Below are positions 14,601 to 23,000 of a stretch of 64,000 bases of DNA, piece by piece. A program made the position numbers and the translations under genes. Below the pieces are notes generated by a model. That model saw nothing but the letters and a program-made list of their open reading frames with translations, was not told the DNA's origin and ran no database searches. The DNA comes from Megaustenia siamemsis. Taxonomy: Eukaryota > Mollusca > Gastropoda > Stylommatophora > Ariophantidae. Within the stretch, counting starts at the first letter, position 1, and every line of letters starts with the position of its first letter. The stretch is taken from the NCBI GenBank assembly GCA_032433765.1, contig JAVIAB010000041.1, forward strand, positions 78,805,835-78,869,834. The letters run 5' to 3'.

Positions 14601-17600
14601 TTTAGTGTCAATGTAAGGATCCAGAGACAGTGGATTTAGTGTTAATGTAAGGATCTTGTCAGCCTCCAGAGACAGTGATTTAGTGTCAATGTAAGGATCT
14701 TGTCAGTCTACACAAACAGTGGATTTAGTGTCAATGTAAGGATCCAGAGACAGTGGATTTAGTGTTAATGTAAGGATCTTGTCAGTCTCCAGAGACAGTG
14801 ATTTAGTGTCAATGTAAGGATCTTGTCAGAAGTTACTTTACTTCCTCTTAGTCCACCTAGAACCTGAACTTTTCTCAAATTGAGTTCCTCTGCTAGAATT
14901 AACTGTCTACAATCAGCTGGATCTATCGTTAGTGAGTTCTTCCTAGTCAGTTATGTTCGAGTACTCTCAACATGGCTAGAATTAACTGTCTACAATCAGC
15001 TGGATCTATCATTATTGAGTTCTTCCTAGTCAGTTATGTTCGAGTACTCTCAACATGGCTAGAATTAACTGTCTACAATCAGCTGGATCTATCGTTAGTG
15101 AGTTCTTCCTAGTCAGTTATGTTCGAGTACTCTCAACATGGCTAGAATTAACTGTCTACAATCAGCTGGATCTATCGTTAGTGAGTTCTTCCTAGTCAGT
15201 TATGTTCGAGTACTCTCAACATGGCTAGAATTAACTGTCTACAATCAGCTGGATCTATCATTATTGAGTTCTTCCTAGTCAGTTATGTTCGAGTACTCTC
15301 AACATGGCTAGAATTAACTGTCTACAATCAGCTGGATCTATCGTTAGTGAGTTCTTCCTAGTCAGTTATGTTCGAGTACTCTCAACATGGCTAGAATTAA
15401 CTGTCTACAATCAGCTGGATCTATCGTTAGTGAGTTCTTCCTAGTCAGTTATGTTCGAGTACTCTCAACATGGCTAGAATTAACTGTCTACAATCAGCTG
15501 GATCTATCGTTAGTGAGTTCTTCCTAGTCAGTTATGTTCGAGTACTCTCAACATGGCTAGAATTAACTGTCTACAATCAGCTGGATCTATCGTTAGTGAG
15601 TTCTTCCTAGTCAGTTATGTTCGAGTACTCTCAACATGGCTAGAATTAACTGTCTACAATCAGCTGGATCTATCGTTAGTGAGTTCTTCCTAGTCAGTTA
15701 TGTTCGAGTACTCTCAACATGGCTAGAATTAACTGTCTACAATCAGCTGGATCTATCGTTAGTGAGTTCTTCCTAGTCAGTTATGTTCGAGTACTCTCAA
15801 CATGGCTAGAATTAACTGTCTACAATCAGCTGGATCTATCGTTAGTGAGTTCTTCCTAGTCAGTTATGTTCGAGTACTCTCAACATGGCTAGAATTAACT
15901 GTCTACAATCAGCTGGATCTATCGTTAGTGAGTTCTTCCTAGTCAGTTATGTTCGAGTACTCTCAACATGGCTAGAATTAACTGTCTACAATCAGCTGGA
16001 TCTATCGTTATTGAGTTCTTCCTAGTCAGTTATGTTCGAGTACTCTCAACATGGCTAGAATTAACTGTCTACAATCAGCTGGATCTATCATTATTGAGTT
16101 CTTCCTAGTCAGTTATGTTCGAGTACTCTCAACATGGCTAGAATTAACTGTCTACAATCAGCTGGATCTATCATTATTGAGTTCTTCCTAGTCAGTTATG
16201 TTCGAGTACTCTCAACATGGCTAGAATTAACTGTCTACAATCAGCTGGATCTATCATTATTGAGTTCTTCCTAGTCAGTTATGTTCAAGTACTCTCAACA
16301 TGGCTAGAATTAACTGTCTACAATCAGCTGGATCTATCATTATTGAGTTCTTCCTAGTCAGTTATGTTCGAGTACTCTCAACATGGCTAGAATTAACTGT
16401 CTACAATCAGCTGGATCTATCATTATTGAGTTCTTCCTAGTCAGTTATGTTCAAGTACTCTCAACATGGCTAGAATTAACTGTCTACATTCAGCTGGATC
16501 TATCTTTATTGAGCTATCTCAGGCATATCAATCAAGCACCTTCTTTATAACCCTCATGTCATGTTTACATACATTATTAAAGCATAGAAGAGATCTTCCC
16601 CTGTTTCTCTGATTGCATTTTATAAAGTCTTTAGGAAACCTTCCATCAACAAAAACATAACCAATAATTAAAAAAAAAACATTGAGTGTTCTGTCTACTT
16701 TTGTTATCACTGCTAGCAAAAAAGTACTATTATAATGTCAGCTCACTTTCTGCATTATGAGACCAATGTTTGCATGTTTGTTATAATGTCAGCTCACTTT
16801 CTGCATTATGAGACCAATGTTTGCATGTTTGTTATAATGTCAGCTCACTTTCTGCATTATGAGACCAATGTTTGCATGTTTGTTATAATGTCAGCTCACT
16901 TTCTGCTTTATGAGACCAATGTTTGCATGTTTGTTATAATGTCAGCTCACTTTCTGCTTTATGAGACCAATGTTTGCATGTTTGTTCACTGACAGGTATT
17001 GCAGAATTTAACTTCTATGAGTGGATCAAAGAGCTCATCAACAGATGCAGGTACAGTCAACAGTTTAACATTTCTCAAATGGTAGTTTCCGGCAGTTGCA
17101 AATCTTAACAATAATTGAAGAATGTAACAGCAATTTCTCTGTGTATCAAATTCTTTTTAGGAATTACTAATGGTGATGAAAAACAGCAAAATGACAATAT
17201 AAGACAGGAATATGGTGATGTAAAACTATAAAATGATGATGTAAAACAATAAAATGACAATATAAGACAGGAATATGGTGATGTAAAACAATAAAATGAT
17301 GATGTAAAACAATAAAATGACAATATAAGACAGGAATATGGTGATGTAAAACAGTAAAATGACAATATAAGACAGGAATATGATGATGTAAAACAATAAA
17401 ATGACAATATAAGACAGGAATATGGTGAAGTAAAACAATAAAATGATGATGTAAAACAATAAAATGACAATATAAGACAGGAATATGGTGATGTAAAACA
17501 GTAAAATGATGATGTAAAACAATAAAATGACAATATAAGACAGGAATATGGTGATGTAAAACAATAAAATGATGATGTAAAACAATAAAATGACAATATA

Positions 17601-20053
17601 AGACAGGAATATGGTGATGTAAAACAATAAAATGATGATGTAAAACAATAAAATGACAATATAAGACAGGAATATGGTGATGTAAAATAATAAAATGATG
17701 ATGTAAAACAATAAAATGACAATATAAGACAGGAATATGGTGATGTAAAACAGTAAAATGATGATGTAAAACAATAAAATGACAATATAAGACAGGAATA
17801 TGGTGATGTAAAACAGTAAAATGATGATGTAAAACAATAAAATGACAATATAAGACAGGAATATGGTGATGTAAAACAATAAAATGATGATGTAAAACAA
17901 TAAAATGACAATATAAGACAGGAATATGGTGATGTAAAACAATAAAATGATGATGTAAAACAATAAAATGACAATATAAGACAGGAATATGGTGATGTAA
18001 AACAGTAAAATGATGATGTAAAACAATAAAATGACAATATAAGACAGGAATATGGTGATGTAAAACAATAAAATGGTGATGTAAAACAGCAAAATGATGA
18101 TGTAAAATGATGAAGAAAACAGTAAAATAATAATGTAAAGTAAAAAAAAAAGTAAAGTACCCCCGTCACGCCAAGTGGCATATAGGGAATATGGTGTTAG
18201 TGACCACAAATTTTACAAACCTTCGGCACATGATTTTTGAGGTAATGTGGTCGGTATTACGCCCGTGCCGCTTTACTTTCCCAGAAAAATATCCGGTACC
18301 CATTAAAGACTGGGTGAACCGGAAGCAGTCAGCTGCGATCGAACCCTACCTCTTGTTCTTTGTAGTCCAGTTCACTAACCACTGAGCTATCATGGCTCCC
18401 AAAATGATAATGAAAAATAGTAAAATGATGATATAAAACAGTAAAATGATGATATAAAACAGTAAAATGATGATATAAAATAGTAAAATGATGATATAAA
18501 ACAGTAAAATGATGATATAAAACAGTAAAATGGTGAAAAACAGAAAAGTATTTATATATTTTTTTTATTAAATAATGTGAACCATTATATTTGGCCTTAT
18601 ACCATTATATGGGTCAGCAGAGGAGTTTACTATGGGTCAAGGCCTCAAGTACAGTAGATTGTTGCAGGATTTGTGTTTTTAATCACTGCCACCAACAGCT
18701 GATTAATTGTTTATAACAATGAAGGAAGCAGTCAATTTGCATATTTATTTGTTTTTTGTTCATCAACAGAAACCCACTTTTTAAATATTTTTCTTGTTTC
18801 TTTTCCTGGCTCATTATTGGTTATTGGTTATGGAAGGCCCCGGTATCACTGCAAACGAATTAAAATCCATAATTGCTCAACCGCCCGTGCCAGTGGAATC
18901 ATCCGAATTACCAACTCATCTCCCAAACAAAGAAAGGTAACTGTAGTCCCCATCATAGCAGTCTCAGCACATGCCAAAAGACATAAGGCGAAACCGCACA
19001 GAAAGTGAACACAGCCAACTGTTCCCTGTCATACGATATCATCATTCATCGTAAACAAGCGGGATATCGAAGCAGGATCAAAACGGATGAGACACACAGC
19101 TCACGGTGTGCACAGAGCACTTAACTCAGTAGCTCCTGCAACAAGCCGGACTTGGAATATGAAGAAACTGCAAGAAGGAACACTTTTCAGACATAGCCTT
19201 CAATGGTTCCTGCCGCCTATCCACCATATACCATGGGAGTTCACGTCCTCCCGAAAATGATGATCGTCATAACACTTGATGATGTTAGGCCGTCATTGAT
19301 GACTCCAATTCCAAACATATAGACACACAGTGGTGGTAATTTGTCATTTCCAATCCAACAGAAGCCACATGACCTGTAGTTAGTAAAACCACAGAGAGAA
19401 TATGATTTTGTGACCTTCACTGATTCACTCTTAGATGTGAATGTGTAGTTTACACAAGAGGAGAAGTTTTCAACTACAGTGATTCCATTTAAGGCAATTC
19501 TGGGATAGCAAGGCAAGTCTCCTTTATAGCAGCAGAACTTGATGTTCTCCGCTCCCTTCTTGTAGCTGCTGCCACACGATTCTGATGTCTCATTAACTTG
19601 GACATCATTCAAGAACAATGTCAGATTAACATTCCATAGATATGGCTCTGCTGATGAAGTGCTTGGTGCAACAGTTGTATCAATCATACAGGAGGCTCCT
19701 GGTCTGTGGTCATTAATATCACAGACGACATATGGTGTTGTTATATTCAGTATTTCTTTCTGGGGTGTAAATATGTGGCACACACATGGAGAGTGGTTTG
19801 TGGTCACAGTAATCCCATTAAAGGCAATTCTAGGATAGCATGGCATAGCTGTTTCAGAACAGCACAATCCTGTGATGTTTTCTGTGTTCGCTATAAAGCT
19901 GCTGCTGCTACAAAATCCTGACCAATTATAGGTGTGGACATTATTCACTTGCAATGACAAAACTGCTTTGTTTACATCATAAACCTCTGGAAGCGAATCA
20001 TTTATGGGACTAATAGTACAATTTATTCTTCCATCAGGGATATCTGCATTGAG

Positions 20054-20084
<31 letters not shown>

Positions 20085-23000
20085 TACATCAATCCTGCAT
20101 TGAGTCCCCCCCCCCCCCCCCCCCCAAAAAAAAATTACATCAATCAGTCACTTCAAACAATATTTCTAATTGAATCAGTATGACATTCTTTACAGATTAC
20201 ATCAATCCATCATTTTCCTGTTTTCCTGGCTCATTTACTTATCCAGCAGCTTTTCTTCTCTTGTCCTTGGGCCAAATGTCATCTTGTGGTGAAAGAACAT
20301 GATAAAGCCTGTTGTTTATCATTCAGATATAAACAGATCATTGTCGTGGTTAATTCAAGCCTAAACACCAAGTGATGACTGCGCTGGATCATGCTTCCCT
20401 GCCTCACATCTGCTCACATATCCCATCTCCAGATACCTCAGAAATGTGCTAAAGTTTTCATTGCTTTTGCTACGAGGTTGACGTTTATAGATTTGCTACC
20501 GAACCAAAGTTTGGAATCGCAGAGAGATAGAACCTCCAGCAACTGCCTCTCAGCTATGTCCATTCCAATAACAAATTACATGAGAATGACTTTTTGAAGT
20601 CTCTAGACAAGTAACCAGAAGTTGATAGCGAAAGTAAATATTCCAAGCATTTCTTGTGGATTTCTAAAGTATGAAATGATGAGCATCAACTCTACTCTCA
20701 TTCTGGACATTTTAACAAATGTATCACTCTGTGAAGGTAAACTAAATGATTTTTAAGACAAATGTCTTATTAGGATTCTCTATGCACAATGGATTCAAGA
20801 CTTATACAAAGATAAGGGAAATGGCCATGCAACCAACAATCTCATCTACAATTAAGAAGAGAAGATGTACATATGTCAGACTTGTGGAGAAACAAGACAA
20901 TAAAAGAATTTTAAAACTGGTTCTTCTATGAGAAACATCAGGATACAAAAAAGGGAAGACCTAGAGAGATTTTGAAAAGAACACTTATAAGAGAAGCAAA
21001 GCTGGTAAGCATAGACTCATTTGATAAGATCAAACATCTCGCCCAGAATAGGGATGGATGGCTTGTTGCAGGAGCTACTGAGTTAAGCTGCTGACAGTGA
21101 GGCCGTGACATCTTTACTATCAAATCAAGTTTGGATAATCAGTATGTTTAAGAGACAGATGTTAACTCCATCACAGTCCTTGTCAGTCACTTCAAGCAAT
21201 ATTTCTAATTGAATCAGTATGACATTCTTTACAGATTCATTTGTCAGTGAGTCAGTACTGACCAAGATCCCACTCCCCTTACTGTGGGATGTTTTGCTAA
21301 CAGACAAACCAATTTGGCCAAGTGTATCGGAATCAAAGAAGAAAGAGAAACTCAGAATTGGCCAAGACCTTACTCCAATTCCTGGAGGATGTTTTGGTAA
21401 CAGAATAATCAACTTGGCCAAGGAATCAAAGAAGGAAGAGAAACTCATTGCTCAGAAAATGTGCTGAAACCAGATGCATTGGGCCTAAAAGTACAAATAT
21501 TGCAGTTTACTGTAAATCACGATACACCTCAATGCAGACTTTCAGGACAGACAAGTTAAAGCAACTATTTTCAGCATGACTGCTAATTGTGACTAATTAC
21601 TTCTTCTTTCCTCATTTGCCTTTCAGTATTGACAGGAATTATAATTTGTAACCTTTTGCTCTTCTGTTCACCTCTGCTGCTGATATGTTTCCTAGTGTTT
21701 CTAATATTCCATCAATCCATATTTTGCACTTCGGTTAGCCTCTCCTACTGTTGTGTTTTCTAGTGCTCCTAATATTCCATCAGGGGGACTGGTTGGTCAC
21801 GCGGCAAGATGCCGGCCTCGAGACAGAGAGGTTATGAGTTCAAATCCCGACTGCATCAGTTCGGGTTTTTATTTGTGATTTCTCTCTGCGGCAACCACTT
21901 CTGGTCTCAGCAGCAAGGCCCGGCTTGAAACATCAGTTACTCATTGACGGAAAAAATATGAGTATCTCCGAAGACGGAGTTATTTGCCTGTACAGCAAGT
22001 GACCCCTGTGCACATGGCTGCCAGGGAAAAATAGATTAACACACAAAATTCAATTCCTAGTCTGTAGGGACTTCATCGGAGGTAAAAGCTGGCGAACGCA
22101 AAAAAAAAAAAAAAATTACATCAATCCATCTTTTGCTCTTCTGTTTGTCTCTGCTTGTGTAGAGTGTAGAAATGTTTCCTATTGTTTCTAATATTCTGTC
22201 AATCCATCTTTTTCATGATCGGCCCTTGAGTCTGGAGTTCTCGCAACATTTAGGCTCATTGTGTAATATTTTGGTCTTTTTTCGCCAAATAATTTTATTT
22301 GTTTTTATTTATGTACTCTATGGCGGGAGCCGCGACAGCTCAGTGGTTAGTGAACTGGACTACAAAGGACAAGAGGTAGGGTTCGATCCCAATCGATGGC
22401 TTCCGGGTTCACCCAGCCTTAAATGGGTACCAGATTTTTTTCTGGGAAAGTAAAGCAGCACGGGCATAATACCGACCACATTACCCCAAAAATCATGTGC
22501 CGAAGGTCTGTAAAATATAGGGTCACTAACACCATATTTCCCTATACGCCACTTGGCGTGACGGGGGGTACTTTATTTACTTTACTCTATGGTGGGAGTT
22601 ATTCCTAGCCTAAACCTTTTGTTTGTTAATATTATTGTTACATTCGTCTCAGAACAGGACACAATCGACTCCATAGTCACATGTATACAAAATTCAAGAT
22701 CGGCACCTCAACTACTTGTACATGTGGACAGGCGCCCCAGACTGCTGAACACATACTTCAAGACTGCACTGAATATAGTAGACTGAGGAAAATCCATTGG
22801 CCCATAGATACAACACTACAGACAAAACTATATGGGCCACTGCAAGAATTACAAAAGACAGTAACATTTATACAGGAAACGACATTGCAGATATAGACAA
22901 TGCTTCAGGCGAACGAAAGATAGATAGATAGATTGTTACATTATTTTTGTTATATATTAAATGACAGTTAGTCGATGTTATTATTTCTTTTGCAGACGTG

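Larger units (their letters stand above)
21602..22620 (-). mobile_element. LINE family A fragment split by SINE-2 and SINE-1
   Basis: Similarity to 58360-58600 is seen at 21602-21782, 22116-22329 and 22584-22620. SINE-2 (21783-22115) and SINE-1 (22330-22583) interrupt it. Part of the region appears duplicated around the SINE-2. Confidence 0.7.

Noticed and set aside
17105..18209. 358- and 327-codon minus frames of FYCFTSSFYCF and LLFYIIILLF repeats resembling membrane proteins
   Set aside because: By-product of the 63-bp array; hydrophobicity comes from A/T-rich repeats. Two frames overlap.
18817..19008. + strand ORF GYGRPRYHCKRIKIHNCSTA in the duplicated segment (also at 36441-36677)
   Set aside because: Conserved in both copies, but so is the whole DNA; no domain and a shorter frame than the minus-strand ORF.
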